Assembly: GCF_000472925.1 (NCBI RefSeq)
Contig: NZ_AXAS01000061.1
Coordinates: 1 to 49,152 of the forward strand
Source of the DNA: Bradyrhizobium sp. Ec3.3
GTDB lineage: Bacteria; Pseudomonadota; Alphaproteobacteria; Rhizobiales; Xanthobacteraceae
Direction of reading: 5' to 3'
Length of the DNA stretch: 49,152 bases
The position numbers and the translations under genes are program-made. Positions 8,839 to 16,794 of the stretch are shown here, piece by piece (within the stretch, counting starts at the first letter, position 1; each line of letters starts with the position of its first letter). The notes below the pieces were generated by a model. It did no database searches, had not been told where the DNA came from, and was given only the letters and a program-made list of their open reading frames with translations.

Positions 8839-8981
8839 GGCGCATTCCTGACTGAAGAAACTGCTAGGATCGCAATGGGAGGCAATCCTGGCGAGACTGC
8901 CGGCCGCTACGATGGTGAATGAAGCGAGACCACCCTAGGCCGTAGCCTTCGATCGAAACAGGACCGCCTCAGTCTATATTC

Positions 8982-8996
8982 ATACCTGCGGGGTAT
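8982..8996. promoter_or_regulatory. BenM/CatM-type operator ATAC-N7-GTAT (site 2)
   Basis: The sequence ATACCTGCGGGGTAT has exact ATAC and GTAT arms seven bases apart and shares ATACCTG with site 1. It lies 144 bp upstream of the BFD-like gene (minus strand) and downstream of the regulator remnant, far from catR. It could place the BFD-like gene in the benzoate regulon, or serve as an auxiliary site for looping. Confidence 0.65.
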
Positions 8997-9094
8997 AGTG
9001 CACGCCGAATTCCACCTCCTCATCGGAGGGACACGTCGGGTACGATGTCGCTCGACGGCCAAGCACAGCCCGCGCTTCGGCAGGCGTCGCCGGC

Positions 9095-9302
9095 CTACAT
9101 CCATGCTTCGGCGGTGTCGGATGCGAGCCGATCCTTGCCGATCCCAATGTTGTCCTCCAGGCCGTTCCGGACCGCGTCGGCGCTCCGTTGCAACGCCCAA
9201 TCCACGACGAGAGACTGATGGTGATCGATCCGGTCGGCCATCCACGTGGCGCCGGGAATGACGCGCCTCGTTTCCGCGACCGGGAGGGTTTGCCCGGATC
9301 AG
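9095..9302 (-). pseudogene. C-terminal remnant of a GntR-family (FCD-type) regulator
   Basis: The minus strand, read from a TGA near 9305 to a TAG at 9095-9097, gives about 68 residues with strongly protein-like sequence. It includes VIPGATWMADRIDHHQSLV, then WALQRSADAVRN and GLEDNIGIGKDRL. The pattern H(H/R)xxLV...ALxRxADA...LEDxI....RL is that of the last helices of FCD domains in GntR/FadR-type regulators. There is no start codon and no DNA-binding domain, so only the tail remains. Family assignment is by pattern from memory and should be checked. Confidence 0.4.
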
Positions 9303-9334
9303 CTTGAAGCGAAGGATCGATTGTGTCTATTTCA

Positions 9335-9349
9335 ATACTCGAGAGGTAT
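9335..9349. promoter_or_regulatory. BenM/CatM-type operator ATAC-N7-GTAT (site 3, catR promoter)
   Basis: The sequence ATACTCGAGAGGTAT is a third exact ATAC-N7-GTAT dyad. It ends 24 bases before the catR start codon, so the bound regulator would overlap the promoter or leader of its own gene. This fits the negative autoregulation usual for LysR-type proteins. Confidence 0.7.
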
Positions 9350-9373
9350 GGACGCGATTGGAGGGCTGTTCCC

Positions 9374-10297
9374 ATGGAACTCCGTCACCTGCGCTACTTC
9401 ACCACCGTGGCAGCGGAGGGCTCCTTCAGTCGCGCCGCTGAGAAACTCCACATCGCGCAACCACCGTTGAGCCGCCAAGTACAGCAGCTCGAGGACGAAC
9501 TGGGCGTGCGTCTGCTCGATCGTGGCCGACCGCTTACGTTGACAGAGCCCGGACGATATCTGTTCGAACAGGGACGCCAGATCCTGCAGCGCATTGACGA
9601 GATGCGTGCGATGACCAAGCGGATCGCCAAAGGCACGGTATTGCAGTTCAACATCGGCTTTGTCGCATCCACCCTCTACGACGCTCTTCCGGAACTGATC
9701 CGCCGCTTCCGCATCATCATGCCCGGCGCAGAGGTCAATCTTCTGGAGATGACGACGCTCGAGCAGGTCGCAGCATTAAAGGACGGTCGTATCGATGTAG
9801 GTTTCGGTCGACTGAGATTCGACGATGAGGCGATCGTCCGTAGCGTCATCCGTGAAGAACGCGTCTGCCTTGTGGTACCGCGCCGGCACAAATTGGCGGC
9901 CAAGAAGGGGAAGTTGCGGCTGCGCGCAACCGCTGACGAACCGCTTATCGTCTATCCCAAGTCGCCGCGGCCAAGCTACGCCGATCAGGTTCTTTCATTC
10001 TACCGCGATGCAGGTATTGAGCCGAGGGTCGCGATGGAGGCGAAGGAGTTGCAGACCGCGCTCGGTCTTGTCGCCTCTGGTGGCGGGGTCTGCATCGTGC
10101 CTGCCTCCGTGAGGCGCTTCGGGCGCGACGACGTATGCTTTATCGACCTCGATGAGCCGAAGATGATTTCGCCGATCATCATGAGTTATCGCAAGAATGA
10201 CGCGTCGATGTTGCTCACGCAACTGATCAAGCTAGTTCGCGAATTCGATAAATGGGATGCATCTACCGGTCACCCTGCCTCCGGCTCGTCTGATTGA
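9374..10297 (+). CDS. catR: LysR-type regulator of the cat/ben operon (CatR/BenM-like)
   Basis: A 307-residue LysR-family transcription factor. The winged helix-turn-helix is at residues 1-60 (MELRHLRYFTTVAAEGSFSR, then AQPPLSRQVQQLEDELG). The effector domain of about 210 residues starts with the IGFVAS strand and has two periplasmic-binding-like lobes, where cis,cis-muconate and/or benzoate would bind in CatM/BenM. The start at 9374 was chosen because it gives the canonical MELRHLRYF N-terminus. The in-frame upstream extension would cover operator site 3. It is divergent from catB, with three matching operators between. Confidence 0.85.
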   Translation: MELRHLRYFTTVAAEGSFSRAAEKLHIAQPPLSRQVQQLEDELGVRLLDRGRPLTLTEPGRYLFEQGRQILQRIDEMRAMTKRIAKGTVLQFNIGFVASTLYDALPELIRRFRIIMPGAEVNLLEMTTLEQVAALKDGRIDVGFGRLRFDDEAIVRSVIREERVCLVVPRRHKLAAKKGKLRLRATADEPLIVYPKSPRPSYADQVLSFYRDAGIEPRVAMEAKELQTALGLVASGGGVCIVPASVRRFGRDDVCFIDLDEPKMISPIIMSYRKNDASMLLTQLIKLVREFDKWDASTGHPASGSSD

Positions 10298-10721
10298 TCG
10301 CGATGCGGCGCCTGCGCCGGGGGTTCAAGCTCGACGCAGATATCATTCATTGCCAGATAGGCCCCTAAAGGCCGGGCGCGTCACCGTAGCTACAAGCGAG
10401 CCCCTCCCCACTCCGGTTAAGAAGTTGATTCAACACAATCACTTGGATATCGCGGTTTGGAGGAACCCCGTGCGATCACGGCCATTGGTCGAGATGCTTC
10501 TCGCTCCAGTGAACCAGTTCCTTGCCGCTCCCTCGCCTCACGACGTCCTGCCATTCTGCACGCCATAGTGCGCCTGGATACTCTGTTAGTGGAAGGGAAG
10601 TGGAATGCCGACTTCCACCGCATTAAGCTCGGCCACAACTTTGGTCAGTCGCTGAATATGAAAGTAACGGGAACAGCCCCCACCAAAACTACGCTGTGCT
10701 GCGCGATTGCACTCGGCCTCA
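10298..10721. other. spacer between catR and guaA 3' ends
   Basis: About 420 bases between convergent genes. Short open frames on both strands have no recognisable family, and no convincing terminator or RNA gene is seen. It is the junction between the catabolic block and the housekeeping guaA gene. The 3' end of guaA is a documented integration site for some genomic islands, but no integrase gene or duplicated guaA end was found in the window. Confidence 0.4.
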
Positions 10722-12320
10722 CTACTCCCACTCAATCGTCCCCGGCGGCTTGCTCGTCACGTCGTACACAACCCTATTCACGCCCTTCACCTCGTTGATG
10801 ATGCGCGTGGCGGTCTCGCCCAGAAACTTCATGTCGAACTGGTAGAAGTCCGCGGTCATGCCGTCGGTTGAGGTCACTGCGCGCAGGCCCACGACGTAGT
10901 CGTAGGTCCGGCCGTCGCCCATGACGCCGACGGTCTTCACCGGGAGCAGCACGGCAAAGGCCTGCCAGATTTCGTCATAGAGGCCGTGCTTGCGGATCTG
11001 GTCGATGTAGACGGCATCGGCCTTGCGCAGGATGTCGAGCTTGTCGCGTGTGATGTCGCCGGGGCAGCGGATGGCGAGGCCCGGGCCCGGGAACGGGTGG
11101 CGGCCGACGAAGATCTCGGGCAGGCCGAGTTCGCGGCCGAGCTCGCGCACCTCGTCCTTGAAGAGCTCGCGCAGGGGCTCGACGAGCTTCATGTTCATGC
11201 GCTCAGGCAGGCCGCCGACATTGTGGTGCGACTTGATCGTCACGGAGGGGCCACCGGTGAAGGAGACGCTCTCGATCACGTCGGGGTAGAGCGTGCCTTG
11301 GGCGAGGAAATCGGCGCCGCCGGTCTTCTTGGCCTCCGCGTCGAACACGTCGATGAAGAGACGGCCGATGGTCTTGCGCTTCACTTCCGGGTCGGTGACG
11401 CCTTCGAGCTCGCCGAGGAACTGCTTTGAGGCATCCACGTGCACGAGCGGGATGTTGTAGTGGCCGCGGAACAGATCGACCACCGTCTTGGCCTCATCGA
11501 GACGGAGCAGGCCATGATCGACGAACACGCAGGTGAGCTGGTCGCCGATCGCCTCATGAATCAGCACTGCGGCCACCGCCGAATCGACGCCGCCGGAGAG
11601 GCCGCAGATCACCCTGCCCTTGCCGACCTGGTTGCGGATCTTCTGGATCGCCTCCTCGCGGAAGGCGCGCATGGTCCAGTCGCCGGAGAGGCCTGCGATC
11701 TTGCGCACGAAGTTGCGGATCAGCCTGGCGCCATCGGGCGTGTGCACGACCTCGGGATGGAACATCAGGCCGTAATATTTGCGCTTCTCGTCCTGGATGA
11801 TCGCGAACGGCGCATTCGGCGAGGTGCCGGCCACGGTGAAGCCCGGCGGCATCCTGGTGATGCGGTCGCCATGGCTCATCCAGACCTGGTGCTTGCCGCC
11901 GAGCGTCCAGGTGTCCTCGAACAGCCTGCTCTCGGCCTTCACCTCGACGTCGGCGCGGCCGAACTCGCGGTGGTGGCCGCCCTCGACCTCGCCGCCCAGC
12001 TGGGCCGCCATGGTCATCTGGCCGTAGCAGATGCCCATCACGGGCACGCCGGAGGCGAAGATCAGTTGCGGGGCCCGGGGCGAGCCCTCTTCATGCACCG
12101 ATTCCGGTCCGCCGGAGAGAATCACCGCCTTCGGCTTCATCTCCTTGAAGGCCTCTTCGGCCTTGTTGAACGGGACGATCTCGCAATAGACGCCGTCCTC
12201 GCGAACGCGACGCGCGATGAGCTGCGTCACCTGGCTGCCGAAGTCGACGATGAGAATCTTGTCGTGCGCCGAGGCCACATGGGGCGACGACGGGGAGCGG
12301 TCGTGCTGTGCTGCTGTCAT
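10722..12320 (-). CDS. guaA: GMP synthase (glutamine-hydrolysing)
   Basis: A 532-residue enzyme making GMP from XMP, ATP and glutamine. The N-terminal class I glutamine amidotransferase domain has the nucleophile region GICYGQ, with His-Pro-Glu in MFHPEVVHT. The ATP-pyrophosphatase domain has the PP-loop SGGVDSAV. The C-terminal dimerisation domain ends in GTIEWE. The ATG at 12320 (MTAAQHDRS) was preferred to a TTG three codons upstream. An N-terminal extension of about 20 residues before KILIVDFGSQ is usual in this group. It is transcribed towards the catabolic block. Confidence 0.97.
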   Translation of the reverse strand: MTAAQHDRSPSSPHVASAHDKILIVDFGSQVTQLIARRVREDGVYCEIVPFNKAEEAFKEMKPKAVILSGGPESVHEEGSPRAPQLIFASGVPVMGICYGQMTMAAQLGGEVEGGHHREFGRADVEVKAESRLFEDTWTLGGKHQVWMSHGDRITRMPPGFTVAGTSPNAPFAIIQDEKRKYYGLMFHPEVVHTPDGARLIRNFVRKIAGLSGDWTMRAFREEAIQKIRNQVGKGRVICGLSGGVDSAVAAVLIHEAIGDQLTCVFVDHGLLRLDEAKTVVDLFRGHYNIPLVHVDASKQFLGELEGVTDPEVKRKTIGRLFIDVFDAEAKKTGGADFLAQGTLYPDVIESVSFTGGPSVTIKSHHNVGGLPERMNMKLVEPLRELFKDEVRELGRELGLPEIFVGRHPFPGPGLAIRCPGDITRDKLDILRKADAVYIDQIRKHGLYDEIWQAFAVLLPVKTVGVMGDGRTYDYVVGLRAVTSTDGMTADFYQFDMKFLGETATRIINEVKGVNRVVYDVTSKPPGTIEWE

Positions 12321-12733
12321 GGCAAGCAAATACGCGAGCGGGGACGGCCTCGCAATGCCGGAAACCGGCTTTCCAGCGGGAATTTTGGCCGATTTCGAGG
12401 GGAAATGGCCGCGTTGGCCGGGGTGAGCAAAGCCTCACTTGCGTCGTGCCTACCCGACACCGCCGAGCTGCGCCTGCAGGACGGTAAGCCCAACATGCAG
12501 CGCAAGATAGAAAAGTCATACGATTCGCGATCCGCGCGCGCCGCCTTGAAGTGGCCTGAATATCTCGTTATATTTCAAGGATCGATACTTGGCCGAACGA
12601 CTGGGCCGCTTCGCCTCGTTTTTGACGGGCGCGCACGCTTCAGATGATTTCCCCAAAACATCGACCAATCCGGATCATGGGCGCATCGATGCGTACCGGT
12701 CCACGTGCGTACTATCAAACAAAGGATATCCCC
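12321..12733. other. divergent guaA / cold-shock gene spacer
   Basis: About 410 bases containing the promoters of guaA (minus) and the cold-shock gene (plus). No other gene is recognised. Cold-shock mRNAs often have long structured leaders, and the AT-richer stretch around 12560-12600 could hold the promoter, but no exact -35/-10 pair can be assigned. Confidence 0.35.
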
Positions 12734-12943
12734 ATGGCTATGGGCACCGTGAAGTGGTTCAACAATCAAAAGGGTTTTGGCTTCATCCAGCCGGATGACG
12801 GCGCCAAGGACGTTTTCGTTCACATCAGCGCTGTCGAGCGTGCCGGTCTCAGCACCCTCAACGAGGGCCAGAAGGTGTCGTTCGACATCGTCGCAGACCG
12901 TCGCAGCGGCAAGTCTTCCGCCGACAACATCCGCGCCGGCTAG
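12734..12943 (+). CDS. cold-shock protein (CspA family)
   Basis: A 69-residue single cold-shock domain, an OB-fold that binds single-stranded RNA and DNA. It starts MAMGTVKWFNNQKGFGFI, carries RNP1 (KGFGFI) and RNP2 (VFVHI), and ends in the usual ADNIRAG. The ATG at 12734 is preceded by AAAGGA seven bases upstream. An in-frame upstream extension was rejected as it lacks domain homology. It probably acts as an RNA chaperone. A rho-independent terminator follows at 13007. Confidence 0.95.
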   Translation: MAMGTVKWFNNQKGFGFIQPDDGAKDVFVHISAVERAGLSTLNEGQKVSFDIVADRRSGKSSADNIRAG

Positions 12944-13006
12944 TAGGCCCGCGCAACGCGCCAGGGCGCTCTGACCACGGACGTACTGGCAGAGCGTAAG
13001 CGATCA

Positions 13007-13045
13007 AGCCCCGCCACCGAGCTTCGGTGCGCGGGGCTTTGTTTT
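13007..13045 (+). terminator. rho-independent terminator of the cold-shock gene
   Basis: The stem AGCCCCGC pairs with GCGGGGCT and is extended by an inner CACCGA/CGGTG helix around a GCTT loop. It is followed by TTGTTTT. It lies 64 bases after the cold-shock stop codon and is the clearest intrinsic terminator in the window. Confidence 0.85.
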
Positions 13046-13074
13046 GGCGCGGGACAGCACTGCCTCGCGCACCG

Positions 13075-13159
13075 CTGTCATTCCCCGCGAAAGCGGGGAA
13101 TCCAGTACGCCGCGGCCTATCGATTCACTGGATCGCCCGGTCAAGCCGGGCGATGACAG
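13075..13159. repeat. long hairpin repeat, GTCAT...ATGAC family
   Basis: An 85-base imperfect palindrome with CTGTCAT and ATGACAG ends. Left and right arms carry their own hairpins (CCCCGC-GAAA-GCGGGG; GCCCGG-TCAA-CCGGGC), and the arms carry matching ATCCAGT/ACTGGAT segments inside. It is one of seven related spacer elements in this window (also at 27297, 27413, 31168, 41872, 46440 and 47800). Confidence 0.75.
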
Positions 13160-13198
13160 TTGTGATTGTGGATTCCGCTTCGCCCTTCGAAGGTGAGG

Positions 13199-14500
13199 TT
13201 ACGCGGCCCTCTTCAGCACCGAGATGAAGAACCCGTCCGTGCCCGTACGGCGTGGCGTCATCAGCCAGCCTTCGGGCGATCGCAGCGCGGCCTCGGCAAA
13301 GGCTTCCGCCTTGTCCCAGAGCACGCTCGCGGTCTGCTCACTCGGCACGACCGAGAACTCCGGATGGCGCGCCACGAACGCCCTCACCTGCTCGTCGTTC
13401 TCCTCCGCCAGCACCGAGCAGGTGATGTAGGCGATGCGGCCGCCCGGCTTCACCAGCGGCACGGCGCGATCGAGCACCTCGACCTGGTCCTTCAGCCGGA
13501 TCTCCAGGGCGCCCGGGCGCATGCGCCATTTGGCGTCGGGGTTGCGGCGCCAGGTTCCGGTTCCCGTGCAGGGGGCGTCGATCACGACGAGGTCCGCGGT
13601 GCTGCGGATATCGGCGAGCGGATCGGCCTCGCCCTTGGGCGTGCGGATCTCCGCATTGTGGACGCCCGCGCGCGACAGCCGCTCATGGATGGGGGCGAGC
13701 TGGCGCTTGTCGCGGTCGGTCGCGATCAGGCGTCCCTTGCCCTGCATGAGGGCCGCCAGCGCCAGCGTCTTGCCGCCGGCGCCGGCGCAGAGATCGATCA
13801 CCTGCTCGCCGGGTTTTGCGGCCGTGAACAAGGCCGCAAGCTGCGAGCCTTCATCCTGCACTTCAATGGCGCCCTTAATGAAATCCTCTTCCGACTGGAT
13901 GCCGGGATTGCGCGCATCGGCGCCAAGCTCGATGCGCAGGCCGTTCGGCGACCATGGCGTCGGCTGCGCCTTCAGATGAGATAACCGGCCGAGAACCTTG
14001 TCGCGACTGCCTTTCAGCGTGTTGACACGCAGATCAAGCGGCGCACGGCTCGCCATTGCGGCAGCTTCCGCTGCACGATCCTCGCCAAAGATTTTTGCGA
14101 GGTACGGATCGAGCCACTCGGGATAGTCGCCGGCAATCGCAGCCGGTGCGTCCTTGAGGGAACGCGAGGCCAGCGCGGCCTGCTCGGCGTCGGTCAGCGG
14201 CGCCGGCGCATAGCGGTTGCCGTCGAACAGCGCAGCCATGGTCGGCGTGTCCATGTCGCGCTCCAGGCGCAGCATGCCGATCAGGCGGGCGCGCGCCGTG
14301 CCTGCGTCCATGAGATACGCGCTGGAGGCGTAACGGCGCAGCACGTCCCAGACAAGGCCCGCGATCGCGGCGCGGTCGCCGGAGCCGGCAAAGCGATGTG
14401 CAGTGCCCCACTCCTTCAGCGCCTTCGCCGCGGGCACGCGGTCTTTCTCGATGGTGTCGATCAGTTCGATGGCCGCGGACAGCCGGGCAGCAGGGGTCAT
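13199..14500 (-). CDS. RsmB/NOP-type RNA cytosine-C5 methyltransferase
   Basis: A 433-residue S-adenosylmethionine-dependent methyltransferase of the RsmB (16S rRNA m5C967)/NOP2 family. The N-terminal NusB-like helical region (1-150) precedes the methyltransferase domain. Motif I is DLCAGAGGKT, motif IV is DAPCTGTGTWRRNPD, and motif VI is ITCSVLAEEN, with the two catalytic Cys in PCTG and TCS. It follows guaB-like housekeeping genes in many alphaproteobacteria. Exact rRNA target is not certain, so no symbol is given. Confidence 0.88.
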   Translation of the reverse strand: MTPAARLSAAIELIDTIEKDRVPAAKALKEWGTAHRFAGSGDRAAIAGLVWDVLRRYASSAYLMDAGTARARLIGMLRLERDMDTPTMAALFDGNRYAPAPLTDAEQAALASRSLKDAPAAIAGDYPEWLDPYLAKIFGEDRAAEAAAMASRAPLDLRVNTLKGSRDKVLGRLSHLKAQPTPWSPNGLRIELGADARNPGIQSEEDFIKGAIEVQDEGSQLAALFTAAKPGEQVIDLCAGAGGKTLALAALMQGKGRLIATDRDKRQLAPIHERLSRAGVHNAEIRTPKGEADPLADIRSTADLVVIDAPCTGTGTWRRNPDAKWRMRPGALEIRLKDQVEVLDRAVPLVKPGGRIAYITCSVLAEENDEQVRAFVARHPEFSVVPSEQTASVLWDKAEAFAEAALRSPEGWLMTPRRTGTDGFFISVLKRAA

Positions 14501-14536
14501 GTGAATCTTTCAGATCAGGATCGGCGCGCAAAACGC

Positions 14537-14959
14537 TCAGATCAGCAACAGAATCTTCAGCGCGAAGTAGATCCACATCGCGAGCAGCACAAGCATGCTG
14601 GCGAGCCAGATCGTCGAGCGCTGGCCGAGGTCGTTCGAGTTGACGAAGACGCCGGCATGGGCGAACCGCGCCACCACGAACACCCAGGACATCAGCACGA
14701 TGAAGAGATCGGCATGGCGCAGCGGCAGCGCCAGCGCGATCAGCACGTAGAACAGCACCGGCAGCTCGAACTGGTTGGCAAAGCAATTGGCGATCTGCGT
14801 GGCGCGCTTCGGCCAGTTCGGCTCGCCGAGCGCAATGTCGCGGATCTTGGTCTCGCCGGAGACCAGCGTCTCGCGGCGCGCCAGCGCCATCCAGATCAGG
14901 AGCGCGAAAGTCAGCGCGACCTGAACGAAGACTGGCAGCAAAACCATTTGAACGGACAT
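14537..14959 (-). CDS. MAPEG family membrane protein
   Basis: A 140-residue protein with four hydrophobic segments. It contains NCFANQFELPVLFYVL and an ARFAHAGVFV stretch, which match the conserved ANxFELPVLFY and RxxHxxxY-like regions of the MAPEG family (membrane-associated eicosanoid/glutathione metabolism). Bacterial members have no firmly assigned substrate. It lies 36 bases upstream of the RsmB-type gene, in the same direction, and probably shares its transcript. Confidence 0.8.
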   Translation of the reverse strand: MSVQMVLLPVFVQVALTFALLIWMALARRETLVSGETKIRDIALGEPNWPKRATQIANCFANQFELPVLFYVLIALALPLRHADLFIVLMSWVFVVARFAHAGVFVNSNDLGQRSTIWLASMLVLLAMWIYFALKILLLI

Positions 14960-15120
14960 CGGAATCCTTCCCGCTTGGTGCGGAGGGCGAGACCGTCATT
15001 AGCCGCCACCGCTGGCCCTGACAATCAACGACTTGAACCGCCGTTCCCGGTTCCGCGACCAACTATCGATAGTTAAAGCGATTTTGGCCTCTTCTCCCGC
15101 GCGACCTGCGAGCCGCCACC

Positions 15121-15744
15121 ATGACGCTGTTGTCGTCCCTTTCCGCCCTGTTCGGCGATTCCGCCGATGGCGGGCTCGGAATCCTGATGTCGGCGCTGGC
15201 CGGGATCGCGGCGGCCCTGGCGGTCGCGATTACCCTCACCGTCTATTTCCGCACCGGCTACCGCACCCGGCGCGATGTCGTGCGACATGTGATCGCGGCA
15301 CTGGCGGCCTTCGGGCTCTTCGCCTTCGTCGCCTACGACATGCGCGGCGCCGCGCTCGCCTATCTCGGGCTCAATCCGTCCAAGCCGGCGGTCGAGTTCG
15401 AAATCCGCTTGCCCAAGGGGGCTTTAGTGGAAGCTTCTGACACCCAGATCGAGCTCCACACCGATCGCAACCAGCGTCTCGCTCAAGTCGAGGGCACGGT
15501 CGACCTCGCCGACGGCCGCAGCGTGCTGAAGGGTGCGGTGGCGCTCGACCATCGCACCAGCGATCACCGGCTGGTCGTGAGCCTCGCCGGCAAGGGCACC
15601 TTCGAGTTCAGGCTTCGGCTAGCAGCCGATCCCGCCCACACCGCGCAGTTCAGCCCCTGGCATCTCGCCGACCGCGTCGTCTCGCCGATCGCAAGCGCCG
15701 TCGCGCCGCAGGACGCCTTCGCGATCCGCTACCGCGTGCTTTAA
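15121..15744 (+). CDS. hypothetical membrane protein with an exported beta-rich domain
   Basis: A 207-residue protein with two N-terminal membrane segments (about residues 18-42 and 57-77) and a 130-residue C-terminal domain. The domain is strand-rich with charged and aliphatic alternation (KPAVEFEIRLP, then TQIELHTDRNQRLAQVEGTVDL). No catalytic motif or known family is recognised. The ATG at 15121 gives the full first membrane segment, and the ribosome-binding site is weak. It precedes a metallophosphoesterase gene by 70 bases, and no functional link is evident. Confidence 0.65.
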   Translation: MTLLSSLSALFGDSADGGLGILMSALAGIAAALAVAITLTVYFRTGYRTRRDVVRHVIAALAAFGLFAFVAYDMRGAALAYLGLNPSKPAVEFEIRLPKGALVEASDTQIELHTDRNQRLAQVEGTVDLADGRSVLKGAVALDHRTSDHRLVVSLAGKGTFEFRLRLAADPAHTAQFSPWHLADRVVSPIASAVAPQDAFAIRYRVL

Positions 15745-15814
15745 ACTTTGTTCGATCGCAAACGATGCGCGCGTCGTCATCGCTCCGACAAGCGAGTGCG
15801 GATATGCTGATCCC

Positions 15815-16663
15815 ATGCCCGAATTTCGCCTCACGCAGATCTCCGACACCCATCTCGGCCGCCGCTTCCCGGGCCTCATTGCGAATTTCCACAGGGTCGC
15901 CGAGCACATCGACACCGCGCGCCCGGATCTCGTGATCAACACCGGTGACGTCTCCTTCGACGGCCCGACCAGCCGCGACGACATGGAGTTTGCAAAAACC
16001 CTTCACGACGCCCTGCCTGTGCCGTGCCGCTATCTGCCGGGCAATCACGACATCGGCGACAATCCGACCGCGATCGGGCCTGCGCCCGCGCCGCCAGTGG
16101 ACGAAGCGCACCGCCGGCAATTCTGCGCCGTCTTCGGCCACGACCATTGGCAGTTCGAGGCGGCCGGCTGGTGCTTTATCGGCCTCAACTCGCTGGTGAT
16201 GAATTCGGGACTTGGGTTCGAGCGCGAGCAGTTCGACTGGCTCGCCTCGCAATTGTCGCGCGCGAGCGGCAATCCGATCGCGCTGTTTGTGCACAAGCCG
16301 CTGTTCCCAAACAGGCCCGACGACCCTGAAGCGTTCGACACCGCGATCCGCTACGTGCCCCAGCCGGCGCGGGCGCGCCTGATCGAGATGATGGCGGGCG
16401 CAGATGTTCGCCTCGTCGCGAGCGGTCACGTCCATCAGCGGCGTGATTTCACCTATGGCCGCACCAGGCACGTCTGGGCGCCTTCGGCCGGCTTCGTGAT
16501 CTCCAGCGATGCGCGCCAGGTGCGCATCGGCATCAAGGAGACCGGTCTCGTCGAGTACCGCTTCCAGCCCGACAGTTTTGAGGTCCGCCAGGTCAGGGCC
16601 GCCGGCCAGGTCGATGTCGACATCGAGGAATTGCTGGCACAGATGGGCCAGCCTCATCCTTAG
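15815..16663 (+). CDS. calcineurin-like metallophosphoesterase
   Basis: A 282-residue protein with the full dimetal signature: DTHLG at residues 10-14, GDVSFDG near 48, GNHD near 75, and SGHVHQ near 208-213. The arrangement resembles class III cyclic-nucleotide phosphodiesterases (CpdA-like), but substrate cannot be read from sequence and many homologues act on other phosphodiesters. No signal peptide is seen, so it is probably cytoplasmic. It lies between a hypothetical membrane protein gene and the LacI-controlled operon. Confidence 0.85.
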   Translation: MPEFRLTQISDTHLGRRFPGLIANFHRVAEHIDTARPDLVINTGDVSFDGPTSRDDMEFAKTLHDALPVPCRYLPGNHDIGDNPTAIGPAPAPPVDEAHRRQFCAVFGHDHWQFEAAGWCFIGLNSLVMNSGLGFEREQFDWLASQLSRASGNPIALFVHKPLFPNRPDDPEAFDTAIRYVPQPARARLIEMMAGADVRLVASGHVHQRRDFTYGRTRHVWAPSAGFVISSDARQVRIGIKETGLVEYRFQPDSFEVRQVRAAGQVDVDIEELLAQMGQPHP

Positions 16664-16727
16664 GCACCTCTCCCTACTATAGCACCTCAATGCCTCGCTC
16701 TTGTGTTGCAATGGCTAGAAACTCTTG

Positions 16728-16743
16728 ATGACAACGTTGTCAT
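16728..16743. promoter_or_regulatory. perfect 16-bp palindrome ATGACAACGTTGTCAT, likely LacI-family operator
   Basis: An even-symmetry palindrome with a central CG, the usual form of LacI-family operators. It ends 51 bp before the start codon of the PLP-enzyme gene that opens the operon, and a LacI-type regulator is encoded at the operon's end. No second copy is seen near the regulator gene itself. Binding by that regulator is inferred. Confidence 0.65.
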
Positions 16744-16794
16744 TTCCGTCATATCGTCGTCCCCGGCGATTGAGCGCCGCGAGACGGAGGGACA

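Noticed and set aside
8980..9375. 131-codon minus-strand open frame covering operators 2 and 3
   Set aside because: The neighbouring frame in the same stretch has the protein-like FCD pattern. This one is Pro/Arg/Ser-rich and spans regulatory dyads.
10417..10638. Short open frames between catR and guaA
   Set aside because: No ribosome-binding site, no family and no codon bias that distinguishes them from noise.
11439..12647. Long plus-strand open frame opposite guaA
   Set aside because: Antisense shadow with His/Ala/Asp-rich composition. guaA motifs are complete on the minus strand.
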